From the NCBI GenBank assembly GCA_003520365.1, contig DOUW01000146.1:1-12578 (forward strand): 12,578 nt of DNA. Reading direction: 5' to 3'. Below, piece after piece: positions 1-7,758 of the stretch. This DNA comes from Massilia sp. (GTDB taxonomy: Bacteria; Pseudomonadota; Gammaproteobacteria; Burkholderiales; Burkholderiaceae_D). The notes beneath the pieces were generated by a model. That model saw only the letters and a program-made list of their open reading frames with translations. It did no database searches and was not told the origin of the DNA. The stretch's first letter is position 1, and every line of letters starts with the position of its first letter. A program made the position numbers and the translations under genes.

Positions 1-1
1 C

Positions 2-253
2 ATCGGCGTGGCCGAAGCCGGCGCCGAGATCTCGACCCGTCCGTTCCAGCTGGTGACCGGCCGCGAATGGAAAGGTTCGGCGTTCGGCGGCGCACGCGGC
101 CGCACCGACGTGCCGAAGATCGTCGACTGGTACATGGAAAACAAGATCAACATCGACGACCTGATCACCCACCACCTGCCGCTGGACCGCATCAACGAAG
201 GTTTCGATTTGATGAAGTCGGGCGAGTCGATCCGCTCGGTCGTCGTCTACTAA
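2..253 (+). CDS. frmA: S-(hydroxymethyl)glutathione dehydrogenase / class III alcohol dehydrogenase, C-terminal fragment
   Basis: Only the last 83 codons are in the window; the frame runs open off the left edge and ends in TAA at 251-253. The readable part ([20 protein letters not shown], then [20 protein letters not shown] and a [13 protein letters not shown] segment) matches the C-terminus of class III alcohol dehydrogenases as I know them. This zinc enzyme oxidises S-hydroxymethylglutathione, the spontaneous adduct of formaldehyde and glutathione, with NAD+ in the cytoplasm. The catalytic zinc and Rossmann portions lie upstream and cannot be checked. The GTG at 8-10 is internal to the gene, not a start. 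The usual partner, S-formylglutathione hydrolase, does not follow on this side. The symbol could equally be adhC. Confidence 0.88.
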   Translation: MGVAEAGAEISTRPFQLVTGREWKGSAFGGARGRTDVPKIVDWYMENKINIDDLITHHLPLDRINEGFDLMKSGESIRSVVVY

Positions 254-271
254 TGTAACCCTCCATTTTGT

Positions 272-318
272 CGCCTGTCCCGCGAATCGTGCCGTTCGTC
301 GCACGGCGCGGGCAGGCG
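272..318 (+). terminator. Long two-part hairpin after the dehydrogenase gene
   Basis: Nineteen bases after the TAA, arm 272-283 pairs with 308-318 (outer stem of about 11 bp with a single bulged T at 278). An inner stem CGTGC/GCACG (288-292 with 301-305) closes an 8-nt loop. The structure is strong, but no T-run follows directly; the nearest pyrimidine-rich stretch is at 330-343. It could attenuate transcription into the next gene or stabilise the dehydrogenase mRNA 3' end, rather than act as a classic intrinsic terminator. Confidence 0.4.
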
Positions 319-361
319 CCAGCCGCCTGTCCTATTCTTTCTCCATCGACAAACCGCCCAT

Positions 362-368
362 GGAGAAG
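362..368 (+). promoter_or_regulatory. Ribosome binding site that fixes the start of the methionine-heptad gene
   Basis: GGAGAAG lies so that its GGAG core (362-365) is 6 nt before the ATG at 372-374. The other in-frame ATG at 360 has no purine-rich sequence upstream, and the Shine-Dalgarno itself lies inside the four extra codons. The start at 372 is therefore preferred. Confidence 0.75.
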
Positions 369-371
369 ATC

Positions 372-1016
372 ATGCAGGACACCCGCTTTGCCTCCCCGTT
401 TGCATCCCGCTCGCTGAAACGCCCATTGCTGCTGGCCGCCCTGGCCGCCGCCTGCGCGCTGCCGCTGCTGCCGGTCCAGGCCGGCGACGGCATTACCATC
501 AACCGCACCATCCAGGCTGCCGACGGCGGCGAGCCCTTCGCCCTGGTGCGCGGCGCGGATAGCGCGATCACCGGCGACGCCGTCGCGAGCAAGCGCGTCA
601 AGGAACTCAAGCGCAGCGTGCAGGGCGACTTCCTCTGGTTCCGCGACGGCGGCAAGGAATACGTCGTGCAGGATGCGGCGGCCCTGAAGCGCGTCGGCGA
701 CGCCTGGGCCCCGATGGAGGCGATCGGCGCCCAGATGGGCGGGCAGGGTGCGGAGATGGGCCGCCACGGCGCCTCGATGGGCGCGCTCGGCGCGAAGATG
801 GCGCTGGCCGCTGTCACCTTCAACGAAGAAAAGATGGAAGCCCTCGGCAAGCAGATGGAAGCCGCCGGCAAGCCGATGGAAGCGGCCGGCAAGAAGATGG
901 AAGACCTGGGCAAGAAGATGGAGCAGGAGCAGCGCAACGCCGAGCGCGTCACGCGCGGCGTGATCCAGGAATCGCTGCGTAACGGCACCGCCAGGCCGGT
1001 GGCGGTACGCGGCTGA
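372..1016 (+). CDS. Exported protein with methionine-glycine heptad repeats
   Basis: The protein has 214 residues. A basic-hydrophobic signal peptide (RSLKRPLLLAALAAACALPL) ends with a likely signal peptidase I site after PVQA, about residue 37, so the mature protein should be periplasmic. Residues 38-110 form a small globular part including GEPFALVRG and GDFLWFRDGGKEYVVQD. I have the impression of similar segments in periplasmic parts of M56/BlaR1-like proteins of Massilia and Xanthomonadales, but this is memory only. The C-terminal half is built of M-x-x-x-G-x-x heptads: Met at 115, 122, 129, 136, 143, then after a 12-residue step at 155, 162, 169, 176, 183. The second block is strongly charged (E/K) and likely helical or coiled-coil. 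The function is unknown; oligomerisation or metal or peptide binding through the Met stripe is speculative. It may be read through from the dehydrogenase and ends at a very strong terminator. Confidence 0.82.
   Translation: MQDTRFASPFASRSLKRPLLLAALAAACALPLLPVQAGDGITINRTIQAADGGEPFALVRGADSAITGDAVASKRVKELKRSVQGDFLWFRDGGKEYVVQDAAALKRVGDAWAPMEAIGAQMGGQGAEMGRHGASMGALGAKMALAAVTFNEEKMEALGKQMEAAGKPMEAAGKKMEDLGKKMEQEQRNAERVTRGVIQESLRNGTARPVAVRG
714..920 (+). repeat. Coding 21-bp repeat array encoding M-x-x-x-G-x-x heptads
   Basis: Ten ATG codons fall in two runs with exact 21-bp spacing: 714, 735, 756, 777, 798 and 834, 855, 876, 897, 918. The step between the runs is 36 bp, which breaks the register. 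In eight heptads a Gly codon sits four codons after the Met. The second run is more uniform (ATGGAAGCC-type units) and looks like the more recently expanded part. Confidence 0.85.
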
Positions 1017-1035
1017 TCTTTATCGCGTCGACGAC

Positions 1036-1073
1036 AAAGGCCGGGCTGCTCGCGCAGCCCGGCCTTTATTTTT
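1036..1073 (+). terminator. Intrinsic terminator of the methionine-heptad gene
   Basis: A perfect 14-bp stem (1036-1049 with 1054-1067; arms AAAGGCCGGGCTGC and GCAGCCCGGCCTTT) with a TCGC loop is followed by ATTTTT. It begins 20 nt after the stop codon. The A-rich left base could also serve the opposite strand, but no gene enters from that side before the next terminator. Confidence 0.93.
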
Positions 1074-1088
1074 GACGACGGCGCATCC

Positions 1089-1288
1089 CGTAGGGTGGGC
1101 ACGCCGTGCCCACGCGGAAGCGTGAACAGTGTTGACGGTTGATCTGTCGAGAATGACGCCGGTTGCCGACGTATCAAAAGCGTTTCGTTAGCGTGTCAGG
1201 TGATGTTCCGCGTTTCTTCGGGCGACAACCCGCAGTCGCCGACTACGGATGCACACGTAACGCGTGGGCACAGGGTGCCCACCCTACG
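1089..1288. repeat. Inverted-repeat element, copy 1 (200 bp, MITE-like)
   Basis: The ends are 28-bp inverted repeats with two mismatches: CGTAGGGTGGGCAC...GTGCCCACGCG at 1089-1116 and its reverse complement at 1261-1288. Each end is itself a hairpin; in the left end an 8-bp stem GTGGGCAC/GTGCCCAC (1095-1102 with 1106-1113) closes a 3-nt loop. The 144-bp interior has no credible gene. No flanking target duplication is visible. It sits between two convergent genes, outside both terminators, and a related copy lies at 7456-7640. I recall such hairpins as common between genes in Massilia-like genomes; I do not know an official family name. Confidence 0.82.
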
Positions 1289-1302
1289 ATTACCGCAACA
1301 AT

Positions 1303-1340
1303 AAAAAAGCCGGGGGTGCGCAAGCATCCCCGGCATTTTT
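1303..1340 (-). terminator. Intrinsic terminator of the DUF885 gene, possibly bidirectional
   Basis: An 11-bp stem with one mismatch (1309-1319 with 1324-1334, loop GCAA) is followed on the minus strand by six T (A-run 1303-1308). On the plus strand the same stem is followed by ATTTTT (1335-1340), so it could stop transcription from both sides. It lies 21 nt beyond the stop codon at 1361. Confidence 0.87.
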
Positions 1341-1360
1341 ACATCATCTCTCTGCGGCGC

Positions 1361-3136
1361 TTACTTGCGCATCGCCGGCACGAACTCCTCCATCACCGCC
1401 TTGCGCAGCAGCGTCGGCGGCACCAGGCCCTGGGCCAGCACGAAGTCGTTGAATTTCTGGCGGTCGAACTTGTCGCGCAGCGCGACCTCGGCGGCCTGGC
1501 GGGTTTCCATCAGGCGCTGGTAGCCGTAGAAGTAGGAGGTCGCCTGGCCCGGCGCGCGGAAGGTGTAGCGCTGCACTTCCTGGGTCGCCATGCCTTCGGA
1601 CAGGCCGACGTCCTGCATCAGGAACTGCTTCACGCCATCCGGGGTGATCTCGCCCAGGTTGACCATCGGGTCGAGGAAGGCGCGCGCGGCGCGCATGGCG
1701 CGCGCCTGCAGGGCGAACAGCTGGCCGTCGAGCGGCTCGTAGGGCTGCACCTCGGCCTCGGCGTACAGGGCCCAGCCTTCGACGTTGACGCTGTTGAAGG
1801 CGAACACCGCGCGCGCGGTCGAGACGCCGGTCTCGATCATCTTGGCGAACTGCAGCTCGTGGCCGGGGCGCGCCTCGTGCGCCGTGATCGACCAGGTGCC
1901 GGCTTCGTGGGTGAAGTCGTCGAACACCATGCGCTTGCCCGAGGCGTCCGGCGGCATGCCGGTGGTCAGCACGAACTCACCATACTCGCCGGTGTTGCCG
2001 ATCAGGCGCGGCGGGCTCATGTGCGGCGCCGGCTGCTGGGCGTTCTCGGCCATCGTCGCCAGGCGGATCACGGCCTTGCGCTCGGGCAGGGTGACGATGC
2101 GGTTCTGGCGCGTGGCCTGCTCGAGCGCGGCCAGGCGCTCGGCATAGATCGGCATCACCTTGTCGAGCGGGATCTGGTCCTTCTTCAGTTCGAGCATGAC
2201 GGCGCGGTAGTCGGCGTCCTTGAAGCCGCGTTCCCTGGCGATCAGCTTGGCCGTGATCTGCATCTGGTTGCGGATCTCGGCGAACGAGGTCAGCGACTTG
2301 GCGATCAGCTCCTGCGGGCCGATGTCGACGCCGAATTCGCGCAGGTTGTTGGCATACACCTCGGCCGGCAGGCGGTGATCCGTACGGGCGCGCGGCAGCA
2401 GTTCCGTCTTCAGGCGCGCGTTATACGCGAGCAGCTGCTTTTCCAGCGTGTCGAAGCGCTGTTCCCAGCCTTGCAGGCCGCTCTTGGCCAGCAGCTCGCG
2501 CATGCCCTTGAGCAGGGTCGGGGCGTCGTTCAGCGACTGCTCGATCTCGCCCTTGTAGGGGCCGAGCAGGTTCTTGTTGGCCTTCAGGCGCTCCTGCAGG
2601 CGCTCGTGCGCCAGTTCGGTGACCGGGCGGTAGCCCTTGGCCAGGCCGGCATACTTGTCGAGGCGCACCAGCAACGCCTGCTGGCGCTCCTTCGGGATGC
2701 GCGGGTCGAGCGTCGAACGCATCACGCCGAACATCATGCCGGTCAGGTCGATGAAGGGCATGAAGTACTTGCGCTCCAGCGCGGCGGTGCGCAGCTGGTC
2801 GTTGGCCTTGTTGATCAGGATTTCCAGGTCCTGCTTCACCTTCGGGTCGGTCTCGACCTTCAGGCGCTTCTGGTACTCGGCGATTGCCGCGCGCAGGTCC
2901 TTGTTGGTGGCTTCGAACTGGTCGCGCGAGAGGTCGCTGATCTGTTCGTCGTAGCCGTTCACGCCCAGCGTGCTCGCGCTTTCCGGCGAATACTTGGCCA
3001 GGACGTTCAGCAGGACCTGGGCGTTCTCGTTGCTCTTGGTGACCCAGGCCGGCTCGGCGGCAAAGACAGGCGAGGCGAGGGCGGCGGCGAGCAGGCCGGC
3101 AAGGGCGGTACGGACCAGGGGACGGGTAGGCAACAT
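1361..3136 (-). CDS. Secreted DUF885-family metallopeptidase-like protein
   Basis: The protein has 591 residues. A signal peptide spans residues 1-27 (LVRTALAGLLAAALASPVFA, cleavage near AFA/AEP), so it should be periplasmic or exported. The body is mostly helical and charged. The motif HEARPGH at residues 420-426 gives an HExxxxH-like metal site (H420, E421, H426), and EGWALYAE at 453-460 supplies a plausible third ligand (E453). These two motifs are the hallmark of the DUF885 (PF05960) family, whose members are thought to be zinc-dependent peptidases; the substrate of this one is unknown. The ATG at 3134-3136 has AAGGAA (3141-3146) upstream at good spacing. It is monocistronic, convergent with the methionine-heptad gene and divergent from glf. 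The length is usual for the family. Confidence 0.88.
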   Translation of the reverse strand: MLPTRPLVRTALAGLLAAALASPVFAAEPAWVTKSNENAQVLLNVLAKYSPESASTLGVNGYDEQISDLSRDQFEATNKDLRAAIAEYQKRLKVETDPKVKQDLEILINKANDQLRTAALERKYFMPFIDLTGMMFGVMRSTLDPRIPKERQQALLVRLDKYAGLAKGYRPVTELAHERLQERLKANKNLLGPYKGEIEQSLNDAPTLLKGMRELLAKSGLQGWEQRFDTLEKQLLAYNARLKTELLPRARTDHRLPAEVYANNLREFGVDIGPQELIAKSLTSFAEIRNQMQITAKLIARERGFKDADYRAVMLELKKDQIPLDKVMPIYAERLAALEQATRQNRIVTLPERKAVIRLATMAENAQQPAPHMSPPRLIGNTGEYGEFVLTTGMPPDASGKRMVFDDFTHEAGTWSITAHEARPGHELQFAKMIETGVSTARAVFAFNSVNVEGWALYAEAEVQPYEPLDGQLFALQARAMRAARAFLDPMVNLGEITPDGVKQFLMQDVGLSEGMATQEVQRYTFRAPGQATSYFYGYQRLMETRQAAEVALRDKFDRQKFNDFVLAQGLVPPTLLRKAVMEEFVPAMRK

Positions 3137-4670
<1,534 letters not shown>

Positions 4671-4711
4671 TGTCCAGCTGCCCGGCTTCCATGAGCAGCT
4701 GATTCAAGGAG

Positions 4712-4749
4712 AGGCCGCTACCTTGTCGGGGCAGCGGCCTTTTTGTTTT
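4712..4749 (+). terminator. Intrinsic terminator of glf
   Basis: An 8-bp perfect stem AGGCCGCT/AGCGGCCT (4712-4719 with 4733-4740) with a 13-nt loop is followed by a T-rich tail from 4740 (five T, then GTTTT). It starts 41 nt after the glf stop codon. Confidence 0.82.
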
Positions 4750-4772
4750 CGTGCCGCCTGCGCCCGAACGCG

Positions 4773-5189
4773 TTACATATGCCAGCGCATCGGCGAGACG
4801 ATCCGGATGCCCGTCGCGTAGAACAGGACGAAGAAGGCGAGGCCGAGGAGCAGGGCCACGAGCAGTGCCACGCCCACCTGCATCGGGCGGCTGACATCCG
4901 GCGCCTTGCGGCTGTACAGCCACGCGATCAGCACCCATTGAAGCAGCGTGAGCGGAAAACTCACCCGGGTATCGAGTGCATAGCTGACGACGTCCCTCGA
5001 ATATTCCTGCCCCGCGAACAGGAGCGGATACATGGCCAGTACCGGTTTGTCGAATACCAGCATGAGGAGCCCGAGACCGACCGGCATGGTGAACACCGCG
5101 ATCAGGTAATACACCGGGCCGGTCAAGGCGGCAACCAGCAACATCGATACAAATGCTTGCTTCTGGGGTGGACTCATAGGGGACGTCAT
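4773..5189 (-). CDS. Small integral membrane protein of unknown function
   Basis: The protein has 138 residues from the ATG at 5187-5189. I recognise no family. It has three or four hydrophobic segments: roughly residues 13-37 (FVSMLLVAALTGPVYYLIAV onward), a short one near 49-58, 79-94 (PLTLLQWVLIAWLYS) and 108-128 (VALLVALLLGLAFFVLFYATG). Charged residues lie between them, including the loop GQEYSRD, so it is an inner-membrane protein. The frame extends back to a TTG at 5222, but a promoter-like pair predicts a transcript start near 5227, which favours the ATG at 5189. The next in-frame ATG is at 5177. None of these has a good Shine-Dalgarno. It is divergent from the M13 peptidase gene; no partner is evident. 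Confidence 0.65.
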   Translation of the reverse strand: MTSPMSPPQKQAFVSMLLVAALTGPVYYLIAVFTMPVGLGLLMLVFDKPVLAMYPLLFAGQEYSRDVVSYALDTRVSFPLTLLQWVLIAWLYSRKAPDVSRPMQVGVALLVALLLGLAFFVLFYATGIRIVSPMRWHM

Positions 5190-5233
5190 CTCATGATAGT
5201 GGCGCTTGCCTGGGAACGGCAAAACCGCGCCTG

Positions 5234-5262
5234 AGTATGATGCAGTATTGACATCGTGGCAA
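5234..5262 (-). promoter_or_regulatory. Putative sigma-70-type promoter for the small membrane protein
   Basis: Read on the minus strand, TTGCCA (5257-5262) and CATACT (5234-5239) are separated by exactly 17 nt, matching consensus at 5/6 and 4/6 positions. Predicted initiation near 5227 gives a leader of about 38 nt to the ATG at 5189. The region overlaps a perfect TTGACA on the opposite strand (5248-5253). Confidence 0.5.
5248..5253 (+). promoter_or_regulatory. Consensus -35 hexamer upstream of the M13 peptidase gene
   Basis: A perfect TTGACA lies 76 nt before the preferred ATG at 5330. At 16-18 nt downstream there is only TGTTGC-like sequence, a poor -10, so it is not certain that this is a functional promoter. 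It lies inside the spacer of the opposing minus-strand promoter, so the two polymerases could not bind together. Confidence 0.3.
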
Positions 5263-5329
5263 TCGCTTGATGTTGCTTAGGCAATATTTCTGTGTCAGCA
5301 TGGGCGATCACTTTTCCGGGATTCCCTCC

Positions 5330-7405
5330 ATGTTGCACCTCACCCGCATTGCATTGGCCATGTCGTTCGCCGGCGCCGCCACCTTCGCCTCGGCCCAGAC
5401 GTCGCCGGCTCCCCAATCCGAGCGCCCGGCCACCACGTTTCCCTACACGCCAGGCCTGGACGTGAACTCGATGGACAAGAACGCCGACCCCTGCGTCGAC
5501 TTCTACCAATACGCCTGCGGCGGCTGGATGAAGAACAACCCGGTCCCGGCGGACCAGGCGCGCTGGTCGGTCTACGGCAAGCTGGCGCAGGACAACCAGC
5601 GCTACCTGTGGGGGATACTCGACGGGCTGGCGAAACAGAAGGAAGGCCGCAGCGCGACGCAGCAGAAGATCGGCGACTACTTCGGCGCCTGCATGGACGA
5701 GAGCGCGATCGCCAAGCGCGGCGCGGCGCCGCTGGCGCCCTGGTTCGATCGCATCGACGCGATGACATCGACCCGCGACCTGCCGGCGGTGCTGGCCGCG
5801 CTGCAACTGGCTTTGTCCGACGACGACTTCTTCTTCGGCTTCAGCTCGAACCAGGACTTCGGCGACTCGACCCGCGTGATCGCGTTTGCCAGCGGCGGCG
5901 GCCTGGGCCTGCCGGACCGCGACTACTACCTGAAGACGGATGCGCGCTCGAAAGACATCCGCGCCAAATACGAAGCCCACCTGGCCACCATGTTCGGCCT
6001 GGCCGGTGAATCCCCCGAGGTGGCCAGGCGTTCGGCCACGACCGTGATGCGCATCGAGACCGCGCTGGCAAAGGCGTCGCTGACCCGCGTCGAGAAACGC
6101 GACCCCTATAAACTGTTCCACAAGATGGACCTGAAGGGCCTGCAGAAGACCACGCCGGGCTTCGACTGGAAGACCTACCTGGCCGCGCTCGGCCAACCGG
6201 AAGTGAACAGCTTCAATGTCACCGAGCCGGCCTTCTTCAAGGCTTTCAATAAACAGCTCGCCGCCGAGGACCTGGGTGCGATCAAGACCTATTTGCGCTG
6301 GCACGTGCTGGAAGCCTTGGCGCCGGCGCTGTCGCCGCAATTCGACGCGCCCCACTTTGCCTTCTTCATGCAGACCCTGCGCGGCGTCGAGCGCCAGCAG
6401 CCGCGCTGGAAGCGTTGCGTGCAGCTGGTCGACCGCCAGCTCGGCGAAGCCCTCGGCCAGGAATTCGTGGCGCGCGCTTTTTCTCCGGAACTGAAGGCCA
6501 AGGCCCTGCACATGACGCGCCAGATCGAGGAGGCGATGGCCAAGGACATCGCATCGCTGGAGTGGATGAGCGCCGACACCAAGCGGCGCGCGCAAGAGAA
6601 GCTCGACGCCATCGTCAACAAGATCGGCTATCCGGACACCTGGCGCGATTATTCCGCGTACGAGGTGCGCGCCGACGATTTCGCCGGCAACGTGGTGCGC
6701 GGCAAAGCCTTCGAAAACCGGCGCCAGCTGGCCAAGATCGGCAAGCCGCTCGACCGCGCCGAATGGCTGATGACGCCGCCGACGGTGAACGCCTATTTCA
6801 ACCCGCAGATGAACGACATCAACTTCCCGGCCGGCGTGCTGCAGCCGCCGCTGTTCGACCCGAAGATGGACGACGCGCCGAACTACGGCAACACCGGCGG
6901 CACCATCGGCCACGAACTGACCCACGCCTTCGACGATGAAGGCCGCCAATTCGATGCCAAGGGCAATTTAAAGGACTGGTGGACGAAGAAGGACGGCAAG
7001 GCCTTCGAAGAACGCGCGGCGTGCACCGTCGAACAGTACGGCCAGTACACGGTGGTCGACGACATCAAGATCAACAGCAAGCTGACCCTGGGCGAGGACG
7101 TCGCCGACCTGGGCGGCCTGATCCTCGGCTGGATGGCCTGGAAGAACCAGATGGCGAGCATGCCGCAGCAGGCCCAGCCGCGCGACGGCCTGACGCCGGA
7201 GCAGCGCTTCTTCGTCGGCTTCGCCCAATGGGCCTGCGAGAACGATCGCCCGGAAAACCTGCGCGTCTCGGCCGCCACCGACCCGCACTCGCCGGGCAAG
7301 TACCGCGTCAACGGCGTGGTCATCAACATGCCGCAGTTCGAAAAAGCCTTCAACTGCAAGCCGGGCCAGCCGATGGCGGCGGTGAAGCGCTGCCGGGTGT
7401 GGTGA
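5330..7405 (+). CDS. Periplasmic M13-family (neprilysin/PepO-like) zinc metallopeptidase
   Basis: The protein has 691 residues from the ATG at 5330. This start has GGGA 8 nt upstream and opens directly into a signal peptide (LTRIALAMSFAGAATFASA, cut before QTSPAP). Upstream in-frame starts at 5267 (TTG), 5270 and 5300 would add residues ahead of it and lack ribosome binding sites. The M13_N domain spans roughly residues 40-430. The M13 catalytic domain follows with VNAYFNPQMNDINFPAGVLQ, then the zinc motif HELTH (H528, E529, H532) and GEDVADLGG with third ligand E589 and D593. The C-terminus KRCRVW is typical of the family and carries one of the conserved cysteines. Such enzymes cut short peptides (under about 40 residues). 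It should be soluble, since no membrane segment follows the signal peptide. Monocistronic. No intrinsic terminator is visible in the 50 nt after the stop. Confidence 0.95.
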   Translation: MLHLTRIALAMSFAGAATFASAQTSPAPQSERPATTFPYTPGLDVNSMDKNADPCVDFYQYACGGWMKNNPVPADQARWSVYGKLAQDNQRYLWGILDGLAKQKEGRSATQQKIGDYFGACMDESAIAKRGAAPLAPWFDRIDAMTSTRDLPAVLAALQLALSDDDFFFGFSSNQDFGDSTRVIAFASGGGLGLPDRDYYLKTDARSKDIRAKYEAHLATMFGLAGESPEVARRSATTVMRIETALAKASLTRVEKRDPYKLFHKMDLKGLQKTTPGFDWKTYLAALGQPEVNSFNVTEPAFFKAFNKQLAAEDLGAIKTYLRWHVLEALAPALSPQFDAPHFAFFMQTLRGVERQQPRWKRCVQLVDRQLGEALGQEFVARAFSPELKAKALHMTRQIEEAMAKDIASLEWMSADTKRRAQEKLDAIVNKIGYPDTWRDYSAYEVRADDFAGNVVRGKAFENRRQLAKIGKPLDRAEWLMTPPTVNAYFNPQMNDINFPAGVLQPPLFDPKMDDAPNYGNTGGTIGHELTHAFDDEGRQFDAKGNLKDWWTKKDGKAFEERAACTVEQYGQYTVVDDIKINSKLTLGEDVADLGGLILGWMAWKNQMASMPQQAQPRDGLTPEQRFFVGFAQWACENDRPENLRVSAATDPHSPGKYRVNGVVINMPQFEKAFNCKPGQPMAAVKRCRVW

Positions 7406-7455
7406 TCAAGAAACGGAGGGACGGAGACGTTTGACGTCGACCGGTAGCGATGACC

Positions 7456-7640
7456 CGTAGGGTGGGCACTCCGTGCCCACGCGTTACGCACAGGTCCGGA
7501 AGTCGTCAGCCAGGAGGCATTGCCCGCAAAGCCCGCGATGAACGGCGGCGTGGGTTTTGCTCGCTGTTGCGAGCGATATGTCGCCGCAACCGTAGAAAAG
7601 ATGCGCATGCAACGCGTGGGCACGGGGTGCCCACCCTACG
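7456..7640. repeat. Inverted-repeat element, copy 2 (185 bp, MITE-like)
   Basis: The terminal inverted repeats are 28 bp with one mismatch (7456-7483 and 7613-7640), the same sequence as the ends of the element at 1089-1288 apart from the loop bases. Each end is a hairpin with GTGGGCAC/GTGCCCAC arms. The 129-bp interior is largely different from copy 1. It shares an ordered pair GTCGCC...GATGC near the right end (7580-7585 and 7600-7604, against 1235-1240 and 1248-1252 in copy 1). There is no gene inside and no visible target duplication. Like copy 1 it lies between convergent genes. Confidence 0.82.
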
Positions 7641-7649
7641 GAACGGCCA

Positions 7650-7693
7650 GCGGTATGTCGCCGTCTCCATGACCAGGATGCCCACGCGACGCA
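7650..7693. repeat. Decayed partial copy of the right end of the inverted-repeat element
   Basis: Bases 7650-7693 align without gaps to 7573-7616, 77 bp upstream. Thirteen of the first 14 positions match (GCGRTATGTCGCCG). The middle is poorly matched, and GATGC plus about two thirds of the next 14 bases match again, roughly 30 of 44 overall. The terminal hairpin itself is not preserved. Confidence 0.45.
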
Positions 7694-7703
7694 TCGAGCA
7701 AAG

Positions 7704-7734
7704 CAATAAAAAAACGCCACCGCAAGGTGGCGTT
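7704..7734 (-). terminator. Intrinsic terminator of the SRPBCC gene
   Basis: On the minus strand, a perfect 9-bp stem AACGCCACC/GGTGGCGTT (7726-7734 with 7713-7721) with a TTGC loop runs into a run of T (A-rich 7708-7714 on the plus strand). It lies 25 nt beyond the stop codon. Confidence 0.92.
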
Positions 7735-7758
7735 CGTATGACAGGCAGCGGCCCCAGC

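Noticed and set aside
1089..1288. Intrinsic terminator or CRISPR repeat reading of the GTGGGCAC hairpins
   Set aside because: No T-run follows the hairpins, and there are only two ends per element in inverted orientation, without regular spacers. Separate true terminators flank copy 1 and one lies right of copy 2.
5267..5329. Upstream starts (TTG 5267, ATG 5270, ATG 5300) for the M13 peptidase
   Set aside because: They lack ribosome binding sites and would place 10-21 polar or irregular residues before a well-formed signal peptide that begins at the ATG at 5330.
5186..6949. 587-codon open frame on the minus strand
   Set aside because: It lies wholly opposite the M13 peptidase gene. Its translation is low-complexity R/V/L/H-rich, typical of antisense frames in GC-rich DNA, while the plus frame has a signal peptide and complete catalytic motifs.
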